From positions 297,334,982 through 297,398,981 of the forward strand of contig NC_089490.1 of the NCBI RefSeq assembly GCF_036850765.1: a stretch of DNA of 64,000 bases. The letters are read 5' to 3'. A model generated the notes under the pieces. The model was given only the letters and a program-made list of their open reading frames with translations, was not told the origin of the DNA and ran no database searches. Source of the stretch: Saccopteryx bilineata (Eukaryota; Chordata; Mammalia; Chiroptera; Emballonuridae). Made by a program: the position numbers and the translations under genes. Positions 22,760-33,340 of the stretch are shown piece by piece (position 1 is the first letter of the stretch; each line of letters begins with the position of its first letter).

Positions 22760-22784
22760 CTCTAAAAGTTTCTAGTATTTCTTT

Positions 22785-24019
22785 GAAATGATTATTGCTG
22801 CAATCTCCAAAATCACCACCCCCAAAATTACATAAAATGGAAAAAATGGGTATGAAATTGTTAGTGTTGCAAATGTACTTTATTTTGAAAGCTGTTTTAT
22901 GTTAAACAAAGTCATGTCTTGACTCAGAAGTTCCCATTCTTCTCAGAAGCACCTATCTTATCTATTCCACTTAATTAAATAACCCTTTTTTTTCAGGTCC
23001 ATTTCTAGTGTTTCTTGTGTTTCTGATGAAGTCTTGAACTCTCTGACATGAATAAGTGTGGACACCCTTACAAGTTTGGTAAGCTTCTTGAAAAAAGAGA
23101 TCAGATCATATACTTCTTGTGTATTCTCTTGGTGCCTTGTACTATTACAATGGACCAGGACTAAAATATGTTGATTTCACTTCCATTAATTCAATTCCTA
23201 TTATCACTTTTATATTAGCAAATGGTACTTTGCACTTTAGAGAATATCACTCCCCAAAAAAAGAAAAATTATTTAAGCAAGACAAATAATCATAGTATAC
23301 AGCATGTTCAACATGCATGACTATAAAAATATAAACATTGACCCATTCAAAAAGTATATGAGAAAGAAGGTGGAGAGAAAATGAGAACACACACGTGGTT
23401 GGTAGGAGAGAACATGACGGAGCTGTATTCTTCAGTAGGAAATAAACAGATAATATCTAAAACCGAGAAAACAATCCAGAAATGTCCGTGTAAACGCATT
23501 ATTTAAGAATACATAAAAATAAATTAGAAAGTTTAAAATGGCTACCACTGGAGAGCAGAAGTCAGTTAGGAAAGAAAGAGAAAAGGAACATAATTTTTAA
23601 AATAAACATTCAGCCACATTTGTCTTTTGAGCTATGTATATGAATTACTCTGCACAATAAAAGTTATGTTACAAAACAGTAAAATCAAAGCAAAAGGCAA
23701 AAGAAAAGCAGGACAAAATTCAGAAACGAGTATATAAAATTTTGAAATCTCCAAATATGAGCATGCTATGATTTGAATTCGATAGTTCGTAGTTAAATAA
23801 TTAGCAGGTCAAATGGGTCCTTTTAAAAGGAAGGGGATTTTTACTGATTTTATAAAGAATTTCCATATTTCTGGCTTTTCCAGAGAAGGGTACCATGATA
23901 ATCAAAGTTTTAATTTAACACATAAATCAGATGATATGATGTTCAAATCTTCCAGTCCAATGGTTTTCTGTCTTACACAGAGTCAACAGTCTTTAGAACA
24001 ACACTCATGAAGATCTACA
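22785..24019. other. Unassigned spacer between the two L1 copies
   Basis: AT-rich sequence with no recognised gene. The 65-codon ORF at 23813-24010 has no identifiable domain. Confidence 0.4.
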
Positions 24020-24320
24020 CTCCAACCTCCCTGACCTCAGTTCGTAACCCTGTCCTGGCTCATTTCACTCTAGCTCTGGGGTCCTCCTAGTTTCTTGACC
24101 ATACCAAGTACATTCTGCTTAAGGGTCTTTATAGTTTCTATTCCCTCTGCTTAGAGTTATCTTCTCTCAGATATCTCTAAACACTTTTTCCAGATCTCTG
24201 ATCAAATGTCACTCTATGACAGAATCCCCTGACCACTGAATGTAAAGTAATATACCCTCCTACACAAGTACATGACTCTCTTTAGTACCGCTTGATTTTT
24301 TTCATAGTCTTTTCATCACC
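24020..24320 (+). mobile_element. LINE2 3' region fragment
   Basis: 'ccctctgcttagagttatct', 'tctgatcaaatgtcactcta', 'tgacagaatcccctgaccac' and 'catgactctctttagtaccg' follow the LINE2 3' consensus ('...caaatgtcacctcctcagagaggcc...'). Confidence 0.75.
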
Positions 24321-24857
24321 AATTGGACTGATAAGAATTTCTGGAGGTTTGGAATAAGAGAGAGAAAGAGAGGGAGAGAGAGATGAACTCCAGAAAAAGC
24401 AAAGGAAAGCAATTGAAGAGGTAAGCATATACATGAAATATTTAAGAGACCAAGGAGACTCATCTGACTGATGCTGAGATTACATTTGAAAGGTGAAGAT
24501 GAGACAAATTGGAAGACAGTTTGTGTTCATATTATGGAAAATTGTTATTTCCTAAATAATAGGATATTTTTTGAAGTTTTCAATCAGGATTTTCTATGAC
24601 AACATTTTAGAAATAAGAGCTCGTAGTAATAAACAGGACAGCTTAGGGAAGGAAGAGGTTAGAAGACCAGAAACTGGTTATGAGGCAATTGCTAAGGTAG
24701 AGGTTTTGTCAAATAAAACAGAAAGGACAATAAAAATCAGAAGGGCTTCGTGACTCACTACAAAAGAAGAAAAAGAAAAGGGATTAATCGAGGAACTCTG
24801 AGGTTTAAATTTTAGTTACATTAAGAGAATAATGATGCAAACACTGGATGAAGTAAA
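24321..24857. other. Unassigned sequence with short GA tract
   Basis: A GA-rich microsatellite-like run lies at about 24357-24385. The rest is AT-rich and unassigned; the 60-codon ORF at 24571-24753 has no known domain. Confidence 0.4.
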
Positions 24858-24876
24858 TCCAAACATGAGATTATTT

Positions 24877-25132
24877 ATTTATTTTTTTTTTAAATAATTT
24901 TATTTTTTTAATGGGGTGACATCAATAAATCAGGATACATATATTCAAAGATAACAAGTCCAGGGTATCTTGTTGTTCAATTATGATGCATACCCATCAC
25001 CCAAAGTCAGATTGTCCTCTGTCACCTTCTATCTTGTTTTCTTTGTGCCCCTCCCCCTCCCCCTTTCCCTCTCCCATTCCCCCCTCCCCCCCGTAACCAC
25101 CACACTCTTATCAATGTCTCTTAGTTTCACTT
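24877..25132 (-). other. 3'UTR and tail of L1 copy B
   Basis: Plus-strand C-rich tract at 25048-25092 (G-rich in the RNA), then the 'tgtcaccccattaaaaaaat' type end and an interrupted A tail whose repeats (TTTATTTATTTATTTT on plus) show decay of the poly(A). Confidence 0.8.
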
Positions 25133-28100
25133 TTATGTCCCACCTACATATGGAATAATGCAGTTCCTGGTTTTTTCTGATTTACTTATTTCGCTTCGTA
25201 TCATGTTATCAAGATCCCACCATTTTGCTGTAAATGTTCCGATGTCATCATTTCTTATGGCTGAGTAGTATTCCATAGTGTATATGTGCCACATCTTCTT
25301 TATCCAGTCATCTATTGACGGGCTTTTTGGTTGTTTCCATGTTCTGGCCACTGTGAACAATGCTGCAATAAACATGGGGCTGCATGTGTCTTTACGTATC
25401 AATGTTTCTGAGTTTTTGGGGTATATACCCAGTAGAGGGATTGCTGGGTCATAAGGTAGTTCTATTTTCAGTTTTTTGAGGAATCACCATACTTTCTTCC
25501 ATAATGGTTGTACTACTTTACATTCCCACCAACAGTGTATGAGGGTTCCTTTTTCTCCACAGCCTCTCCAACATTTGCTATTACCTGTCTTGCTAATAAT
25601 AGCTAATCGAACAGGTGTGAGGTGGTATCTCATTGCTGTTTTGATTTGCATTTCTCTAATAGCTAAAGAAGATGAGCATCTTTTCATATATCTGTTGGCC
25701 ATTTGTATTTCTTCCTGGGAGAAGTGTCTGTTCATATCCTCTTCCCATTTTTTTATGGGATTGTTTGTTTGTTTGTTGTTGAGTTTTATGAGTTCTTTGT
25801 ATATTTTGGATATTAGGCCCTTATCTGAGCTGTTGTTTGAAAATATCATTTCCCATTTAGTTGGCTTTCTGTTTATTTTGTTATCAGTTTCTCTTGCTGA
25901 GCAAAAACTTCTTAGTCTGATGTAGTCCCATTCATTAATTTTTGCCTTCACTTCTCTTGCCATTGGAGTCAAATTCATAAAATGCTCTTTAAAACCCAGG
26001 TCCATGAGTTGAGTACCTATGTCTTCTTCTATGTACTTAATTGTTTCAGGTCTTATGTTTAGATCTTTGATCCATTTTGAGTTAATTTTTGTACAGGGGG
26101 AGAGACTGTAGTCCAGTTTCATTCTTTTGCATGTGGCTTTCCAGTTTTCCCAGCACCATTTATTGAAGAGGTTTTCTTTTCTCCATTGTGTGTTGTTGGC
26201 CCCTTTATCAAAAATTATTTGACTATATATATGTGGTTTTATTTCTGGACTTTCTATTCTGTTCCATTGATCTGAGTGTCTATTTTTCTGCCAATACCAT
26301 GCTGTTTTGATTGTTGTGGCCCTATAATATAGTTTGAAGTCAGATATTGTAATGCCCCCAGCTTCATTCTTTTTCTTTAGGATTGCTTTGGCTATTCGGG
26401 GTTTTTTATAGTTCCATATAAATCTGATGATTTTTTGCTCTATTTCTTTAAAAAACGTCATTGGAAGTTTGATGGGAATTGCATTGAATTTGTATATTGC
26501 TTTGGGTAATATAGCCATCTTGATTATATTTATTCTTCCTAGCCAAGAACAAGGTATATTCTTCCATCTCATTATATCTTTTTTGATTTCCCTTAACAAT
26601 GGTTTATAGTTTTCATTATATAAGTCCTTTACATTCTTTGTTATGTTTATTCCTAAGTATTTTATTTTTTTTGTTGCAATCGTGAAGGGGATTATTCTTT
26701 TGAGTTCCTTCTCAGTTGTTTCATTGTTGGCATATAGAAAGGCTATTGACTTCTGTATGTTAATTTTGTATCCTGCGACCTTACTGTATTGGCTTATTGT
26801 TTCTAGTAGTCTTTTTGTGGATTCTTTGGGGTTTTCGATGTATAGGATCATATCATCTGCAAAAAGTGATACCTTTACTTCTTCTTTTCCGATATGGATG
26901 CCTTTTATTTCTTTGTCTTGTCTGATTGCTCTGGCTAGAACCTCTAGTACCACATTAAATAAGAGTGGAGAGAGTGGACAACCCTGTCTTGTTCCTGATT
27001 TAAGGGGGAAAGCCTTCAGTTTAGTGCCATTTAATATGATGTTAGCTGATGGTTTATCATATATGGCCTTTATCATGTTGAGATATTTTCCTTCTATACC
27101 CATTTTGTTGAGAGTCTTAAACATAAAATTGTGTTGTATTTTATCGAAAGCCTTTTCTGCGTCTATTGATAAGATCATGTGGTTTTTGTTCTTTGTTTTG
27201 TTGATATGGTGTATTACGTTAACCGTTTTGCGTATGTTGAACCATCCTTGAGATTCTGGGATGAATCCCACTTGATCATGATGTATTATTTTTTTAATAT
27301 GTTGTTGTATTCGATTTGCTAGTATTTTGTTTAGTATTTTAGCATCTGTATTCATTAGAGATATTGGTCTGTAGTTTTCTTTTTTTGTGCCATCCTTGCC
27401 TGGTTTTGGTATGAGGGTTATGTTGGCCTCATAAAATGTGTTTGGAAGTATTGCTTCTTCTTCAATTTTTTGGAAGACTTTGAGTAGACTAGGAACCAAG
27501 TCTTCTTTGAATGTTTGATAAAATTCACTGGTATAGCCGTCAGGGCCTGGACTTTTATTTTTGGGGAGGTTTTTAATGGTTTTTTCTATTTCTTCTCTAC
27601 TGATAGGTCTGTTTAGGCTTTCTGCTTCTTCTTGACTCAGTCTAGGAAGGTTGTATTGTTCTAGGAATTTATCCATTTCTTCTAGGTTGTTGAATTTAGT
27701 GGCATAAAGTTTTTCATAGTATTCTACAATAATTCTTTGTGTATCTACGGTGTCCGTGGTGATTTCTCCTCTTTCATTTTGGATTTTGTTTATATGAGTT
27801 CTTTCTCTTTTTTCCTTGGTAAGTCTTGCCAAGGGTTTGTCAATTTTGTTGATCTTTTCAAAGAACTAGCTCCTTTTTCTATTAATTTTTTCTATAGTTT
27901 TTCTGTTCTCTAATTCATTTATTTCTGCTCTGATTTTTATTATCTCCTTTCTTCGGCTGGTTTTGGGTTGTCTTTGTTCTTCTTTTTCTAGTTCCTTAAG
28001 GTGGGAAGTTAAGTGGTTCACTTGGGCTCTCTCTTGTTTGTTCATATATGCCTGAAGTGATATGAACTTCTCTCTTATCACTGCTTTTGCTGCATCCCAT

Positions 28101-28960
28101 AGATTCTGATATGTCGTATTGTCATTTTCATTAGTCTGTATATATCTTTTGATCTCTGCACTTATTTCTTCTTTGACCCATTCATTTTTTAAAAGTATGT
28201 TGTTTAGTTTCCACATTTTTGTGGGATTTTTTTCCTCTTTTTTGCAGTTGAATTCTAGTTTCAAGGCTTTATGATCAGAAAATATGCTTGGTACAACTTC
28301 AATTTTTCTGAATTTGCTGATGTTGTTTTTGTGGCCCAACATATGGTCAATTCTTGAGAATGATCCATGTACACTGGAGAAAAATGTATACTCAGTCACT
28401 TTGGGATGAAATGTCCTGTAGATGTCTATCATATCCAGGTGCTCTAGTGTTTTGTTTAAGGCCACTATGTCTTTGTTGATTCTCTGTTTGGATGACCGAT
28501 CTAGAGCCGTCAGCGGTGTATTGAGGTCTCCAAGTATGATTGTATTTTTGTCAGTTTTTGTTTTAAGGTCAATAAGTAGCTGTCTTATATATTTTGGTGC
28601 TCCTTGGTTTGGTGCATATATATTAAGAATTGTTATGTCTTCTTGATTCAGTGTCCCCTTAGCCATTATGAAATGGCCGTTTTTATCTCTGAGTACTTTT
28701 CCTGTCTTGTAGTCAGCATTATCCGATATGAGTATTGCTACACCTGCTTTTTTTTGGATGTTATTTGCTTGGAGTATTGTTTTCCAGCCTTTCACTTTGA
28801 ATTTGTTTTTATCCTTGTTACTTAGATGAGTTTCCTGTAGGCAGCATATAGTTGGATTTTCTTTTTTAATCCATTCTGCTACTCTGTGCCTTTTTATTGG
28901 TGAGTTTAATTCGTTTACATTTAGTGTAATTATTGATACTTGTGAGTTCCCTATTGCCAT
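25133..28960 (-). pseudogene. ORF2: LINE-1 ORF2, disrupted by two nonsense codons
   Basis: One continuous frame of 1276 codons matches copy A throughout, except for two stops replacing tryptophan: codon 365 (plus 27866-27868) and codon 1159 (plus 25484-25486). Both are TGG changed by a single G-to-A. The pieces still open are residues 1-364 (endonuclease and linker), a central piece with FADD and the reverse transcriptase, and the C-terminal tail. Codon 365 lies before the reverse transcriptase, so the product would be an endonuclease-only fragment. No frameshifts. Confidence 0.95.
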
Positions 28961-29190
28961 TTTATATCTTGCTTTCTGTTAGTTTTGTGTCTTGTTTGAT
29001 CCTTCTCTTTCGTTTTTCTATCTTTTGTTTTTATTTGGTTGTATTCCATACATCTTTCCTCTGTTGCTATCTTTTTTATCTCATGTGCTTCTGTGGTGGT
29101 TTTTTCAATGGTGGTTACCTTTGAGTAATGAAAAGGGTCCCTACCCTGTTCATTGTAGCAAACTATTTTGTGAGTACTTTTGCACTCCAT
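28951..29190 (-). other. Small inter-ORF open frame (79 codons) in L1 copy B
   Basis: Counterpart of the 80-codon frame at 19044-19286. It ends ...KWQ-stop over the ORF2 start codon region, with the same lysine/threonine-rich C-terminal half. About two thirds of residues match. It is still open even though ORF1 and ORF2 of this copy carry stops. Treated as a curiosity, not a proven gene. Confidence 0.2.
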
Positions 29191-29263
29191 CGTCCTTTGC
29201 TACTGTTAATCTCCATCTTCTCCCCCTCTTTCTTTTTGTTGTTGTCACAGTTTAAATTTGGTT

Positions 29264-30283
29264 TTATTGTGTTCTTCTTGGAGCTTTTACTTGTGGCTCT
29301 GTTTTTTTTTTGTTCTTTGTATCTGATTGGAGAACCCCCTTTAGTAATTCCTGGAGTGGGGGTTTTCTGATGATAAATTCCCTCATCTTTTCTGTATCTG
29401 TGAATGTTTTTATTTCTCCTTCGTATTTGAAGGATAGCTTTGATGGGTATAGTATTCGTGGCTGAAAGTTTCTCTCTTTCAGGACTTTAAATATTGGGGT
29501 CCACTCTCTTCTAGCTTGTAGAGTTTCTGCTGAGAAATCTGATGATAATCTAATGGGCCTTCCTTTATATGTTGTATTCTTCTTTTCCCTGGCTGCCTTG
29601 AGAATTTTTTCTTTGCTGTTGGTTTGTGTCAATTTCATTATGATATGCCTTGGAGTAGGTTTGTTGGGGTTAAGAAAACTCGGTGTTCTGTTTGCTTCTT
29701 GAATTTGAGGCTTTAGTTTTTTCCACAGGCTTGGGAAGTTCTCATCTATTATTTGTTTGAGTATGTTCTCCATTCCATTTTCTCTCTCTTCTCCCTCTGA
29801 TATACCTATTATTCTTATGTTATTCTTTTTGATGGAGTCAGATAATTCTTGTAGGGCTATCTCATTTTTTTTAATTTTTGAGTCTCTTTCTTCTTCTCTC
29901 TGTTGTGCCTCAAGTTGCTTGTCTTCTATTTCACTAATCCTCTCTTCTATCTGACCTGTTCTATTAGCTAAGCTTGTTACTTTGTTTTTCAGCTCGTGAA
30001 TTGAGTTTTTCATCTCTGTTTGATTTGTTTTTATAGTTTCAATTTCCTTGGACATATATTCTTTGTGTTCATTGAGTTGTTTTCTGAGCTCCCTAAATTG
30101 CCTTTCTGTGTTTTCTTGTATATCTCAGAGGATTTTTAGGATTTCTATCTTCAATTCTCTGTCATTTAGCTCCAAGGTTTCCAATATATTAAATTTTTTC
30201 TCCATAGATTTTTCCTCATCTAGCTGTGTTACCTCTCTTTCTTTTGTATCCATGATATTCGATTTTCTCTTCCTTAATGGCAT
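29264..30283 (-). pseudogene. ORF1: LINE-1 ORF1, one nonsense codon
   Basis: 339 codons from the ATG at 30283 to the stop at 29264, slightly longer at the C-terminus than copy A. Codon 53 is TGA (plus 30125-30127) where copy A has AGA (Arg). Downstream an internal Met at 30055 leaves a 263-residue frame with most of the coiled coil, the RRM-like domain and the C-terminal domain ('AREKKNTTYKG', 'SAETLQARREW', 'YPSKLSF'). Confidence 0.93.
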
Positions 30284-31634
30284 CTGAGGGTGGTTTTGTT
30301 GATAGTATTAATGAGATTTAATAAAGAATAAAAAGTTAAAAAAATAAAAAATCAAAAAGAGTTGGTTTTTTTCAAAAAAATTAATAATGAAATAAAGAAA
30401 AATAAAATAATAATTTTTTAAAAAAGGAAATTATTCCTCCTCTCCTTTTTTCCTCTCCTCTCCCCTTTTTCTTGAGAAAATCTGTGGTGAACTGTGAATT
30501 ATAACAAACAATGCCTGTGATGGAGGTCCTGAATTGGGGAAAAGTAATAAAGTGGCAAAAAAAAGAAAAAAAGAAAAAAAAAGGGGGGGGGGCGGTATGG
30601 ACCCACAAAAAGCAAATAAGGAAAAAATTTGGGTCAAGAATAAAATTATTTGCTTTTAGGTGTTGGTTGTCTAAGAGTTATGATGAGAGGAATAAGAGGA
30701 GAACAGAAAAATGGGGGGACAAATTAAAAAAATACTATTGTATTTAGTGGAACAAGAACTAGATAAAATGGAGAGCCAGGGATGGGAACACTGCTAGTGA
30801 GTTAAAAAGGTGAAGTAAAAAAATACCAAAATGCCACAAACATAAGTTTGAGTCCCAGATAAGATAATTTGTTTGTTATTGAGGTTTGAATGAGAGGAGA
30901 TGTAAAGGAGAAAGGATAAACTAATATAGAGGGAGAAAAGAAAGAGAGAGAGAAAAAAAGAGGGAACCACTAAAAGAAGAAAAAAGAAAGGAGAGAGAGA
31001 GAGAGAGTTAAGGGTTTTGGAGTGCAACCCTCATAGAGAGAAAGGAAGAGGAGAAAAAAGATAATGGGAGATGTAACACTTATGGGTAGTGTAGTTCAAG
31101 GAGAGGAGAGAGTAAGACCGGCAGAGAGTTAATCGGCCAAATTGGAGGAGGAAAAAAAGTATCAAGAATGAAGATAAGAGAAACAAATGAACAAATATAA
31201 TAAAATGGGATAGGTTATAAAGTCTGCAGAGTATTCTTGATTTTGAGAGGTTATCTTCTTGTTTTTTCTTTTCTCTCCCTCTTCTGGTCGGTGACTCTGT
31301 ACCCCAGGTTCTGCCCCTTTGGCACGCTCAGGTAGAGGTTTGTAGTTGATAAGTCTCTATGGCAATGTCATATATTGTGCTTTAGTCTCGTTGGCAGTCA
31401 AGGCTCATTAGCATTCATAGGCTCCGACAGTGAGAGAGTCCGTGTTCCTGGAGCCTTTCTCCTAGTCTTTCCTTCCTCAATTAGTAGCCTGATAATCCAG
31501 CTATGGGGTTGTTGCTGCCCCTGCCTGGATAGTAAGAGGTTCAAAGAGCTGGCAACTCCCTACTCTATTCCCACTCAGCACAGGGCTCTGGGTAAGGCTC
31601 AGTCAGTCAGAGCTGCTATCATAATCAGGCGGGC

Positions 31635-32235
31635 TTTCCGTCCACTCAAAGACCTCTGGCTCTGCCACTCTGTCCGGTAACACAGGCGGGCACCCACTTC
31701 CGGGGCGCTTGGAGGAAACTCTTGTTCACTATCTGCGCGCGCAGACCAGGATATCCGGCCAGTAGTCTCACGCTCTGAGTGAAACCCTCAACCGCATGGA
31801 AATTTGCAGCGCTGGAATTCACTCTCGCTCCATCCCCGTGCACAGCTTTTGCAAGGCGCTGGGGCGGCCCGAGATTCCGTTTTGCCCACACAAAGGCCCC
31901 TGACTCTGCCCCTCTGTGCGATAACACGGGCGCGCACTGCCGAGGCACTCGGAGGAATCGCTCACTACCTATCTGCGCGTGCACACCAGGATATGAGGCC
32001 GGCCGCGTTTCCCTGAGTGAAACCCTCACCAGCACGGAAAATTTCCACCGTTGGAATTAGTTCTCGCTCCCTCCTGTGCGTGGCTTTCCCAGGGCGCTGG
32101 GGCTGCCCAGAGATTCTGCTTTCGGCCCACAGAAAGGCCTCTGACCCTGCCTCTCTGTGGGGCAACATGGACACCCACTTCTGGGGCTTAGGAAGAGATC
32201 TCTCGCCCACTAACTGCGCACCGACCAGGAGAACG
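31635..32235. repeat. Tandem ~243-bp promoter monomers in L1 copy B
   Basis: Two full units and a partial third. Shared blocks: 'gcccacacaaaggcccctga' (about 31877) with 'gcccacagaaaggcctctga' (about 32118) and a diverged copy near 31640. 'tctgcgcgcgcagaccagga' (31732) matches 'tctgcgcgtgcacaccagga' (31972) and 'actgcgcaccgaccaggaga' (32213). 'gagtgaaaccctca' occurs at 31778 and 32015. CpG content is high. Confidence 0.8.
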
Positions 32236-32644
32236 GGTAAAATGGCTGCCCCGCTTGTCTTTCTTTGTTTGGGTTTCGCGCGAGTGTTAGCTTGTATTGC
32301 CCGGCTTGCCACAGGATCAGTTTTTCCTCTGCTAGGATCTCCGTGCCATAGCCTGGTTCAGCCATTTGTGCCCGGCCTGGATGTATTCACCCCCTTTGCC
32401 CACCTCAGTTTCTATATTCACAGTTACCAGAGAAAGCCGCCCTGTTTAGGTTAGTGAGGAAGGCAGAGCATTTCTTACTCCCTTTTTCCTTCAGGATTTG
32501 GTTATATATTTAGCCAATTTTTCACTCGACCATACCTTCGGGTGTATTGTGAAGCATCTGGAGGCTCCAAGTATAGGTTTTTCTGTTTCTGGTTGAAGAT
32601 CTTGTTGAGTTTTGGGGGAGATTTATCGGTATCGCTTCCTACTC

Positions 32645-32663
32645 CGCCATTACTCTGACGTCA
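32645..32663 (-). promoter_or_regulatory. CRE-like and YY1-like sites at L1 copy B 5' end
   Basis: TGACGTCA at plus 32656-32663 and, in L1 sense four bases downstream, AATGGCG at plus 32645-32651. Same order and spacing as in copy A although the central promoters differ. Confidence 0.6.
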
Positions 32664-32686
32664 TCTGTCCAAACATGAGATTATTT

Positions 32687-33340
32687 TTGATAATAAAGTT
32701 GAAAGTATGGTTCTGGTGCAACTCTATTTTGTGATGACGTTGAGGCTTTTTAGAGGAAATTAATAGCTGACAAATACATATACAGAAAAACATCAAGGCT
32801 ATATATACAGATAAGGAAATTCATCTGCTTAGACCTGATCATTGTAGTGAGAGAGTAAGACATCTGAGAAAGGCTGTAAAGAAAATTGTCAGATTGCTCC
32901 TTGGAAAGTCACCTTGGGGAGTTGGAGAGAGAGAAGAGCCAACAAGGCAGAGAAGAAATTGTTGGAAAAGTTAATGGGAAAATAGGCCATTATAATGTTA
33001 TGGAAACTAGAAAAAAAGGATATTTCTTTAAGAAATTTCTAATGCTGCACAAAAGTCAAAGGAAATGATTGGAAGTATCTTTGGAGAAATCAAAGTTTTA
33101 GATCTTGAAAAAAGGGGGAAAAAAACCCCAATCTGAATTGTAGCATAACCTTAACATAGTCTAAGACGTCAATCCCCAAGTTTCCACTATAACAATAAAA
33201 ATTGGGGATTTTGATGTCTACTTGATAGAGCTGTTACAAGAATTAAGTAATTTACTATATTAAAATATAGGTGGCAAATCTGTGTTGAGATCAGATTCTG
33301 GACAAATGAATAGAAACAATCATTAGAGAAATGTTCTGGT
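32687..33340. other. Unassigned sequence
   Basis: AT-rich. The ORF at 32886-33068 has no recognisable domain. No repeat is assigned. Confidence 0.4.

Larger units (their letters stand above)
14950..22764 (-). mobile_element. Full-length LINE-1 retrotransposon with both ORFs open (L1 copy A)
   Basis: A complete L1, about 7.8 kb, on the minus strand. From its 5' end it has a 2.39-kb 5'UTR (20375-22764), ORF1 (19379-20374), a 325-base inter-ORF gap, ORF2 (15226-19053), and a short 3'UTR with G-rich tract and poly(A) (14950-15225, seen as poly-T). A 20-bp duplication with two mismatches flanks it (14930-14949 and 22765-22784; core TAGTATTTCTTT is exact). The 5' end matches the 5' end of the second copy, so it is not 5' truncated. 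Open reading through both ORFs with all checked catalytic residues suggests a young and possibly competent element. Whether it moves or is expressed cannot be read from sequence. Confidence 0.95.
20375..22764 (-). promoter_or_regulatory. 5'UTR / internal promoter of L1 copy A with CpG-rich core
   Basis: About 2.39 kb. The half nearest ORF1 (20375-21870) is homopurine/homopyrimidine-like (A/G-rich on plus strand, with A runs near 20615-20634). The 5' half is GC- and CpG-rich (about 22140-22580). It holds a 33-bp tandem repeat of about 2.7 units (units start near 22431, 22464 and 22497; unit core 'CTCGCGGTGGCGGTTCGCGG'). The extreme 5' end carries a CRE-like palindrome and a YY1-like site (separate entry). 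Mammalian L1 transcription starts at the 5' end from such an internal Pol II promoter; that role here is by homology. Long frames inside, such as 22165-22533, come from the lack of stops in GC-rich repeats. Confidence 0.85.
24877..32667 (-). mobile_element. Full-length LINE-1 with three nonsense codons (L1 copy B)
   Basis: Same strand and almost the same length (7.79 kb) as copy A, flanked by a perfect 19-bp duplication TCCAAACATGAGATTATTT (24858-24876 and 32668-32686). Order in L1 sense: 5'UTR 30284-32667, ORF1 29264-30283, inter-ORF, ORF2 25133-28960, 3'UTR 24877-25132. ORF2 spans exactly 1276 codons like copy A, with no indel. It is a dead but well preserved relative whose 5'UTR has a different central block (243-bp monomers). 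Confidence 0.95.
30284..32667 (-). promoter_or_regulatory. 5'UTR / promoter of L1 copy B with ~243-bp monomers
   Basis: About 2.38 kb. The ORF1-proximal part (30284-31620) aligns with that of copy A. The distal part holds a tandem array (31635-32235) of about 2.4 units. The landmark AAC(A)C falls at 31679, 31923 and 32164, giving periods 244 and 241, and each unit carries 'actctgccCCTCTgtg'-like and 'TGAGTGAAACCCTCA' blocks. Monomer-built 5'UTRs are established for mouse L1 but are not the human arrangement. The extreme 5' end again has TGACGTCA and a YY1-like core. Confidence 0.8.

Noticed and set aside
26643..27251. 202-codon plus-strand frame, and other plus-strand frames across 15226-20374 and 25133-30283
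   Set aside because: They lie opposite L1 ORF1/ORF2; hydrophobic shadow translations of the A-rich L1 sense strand.
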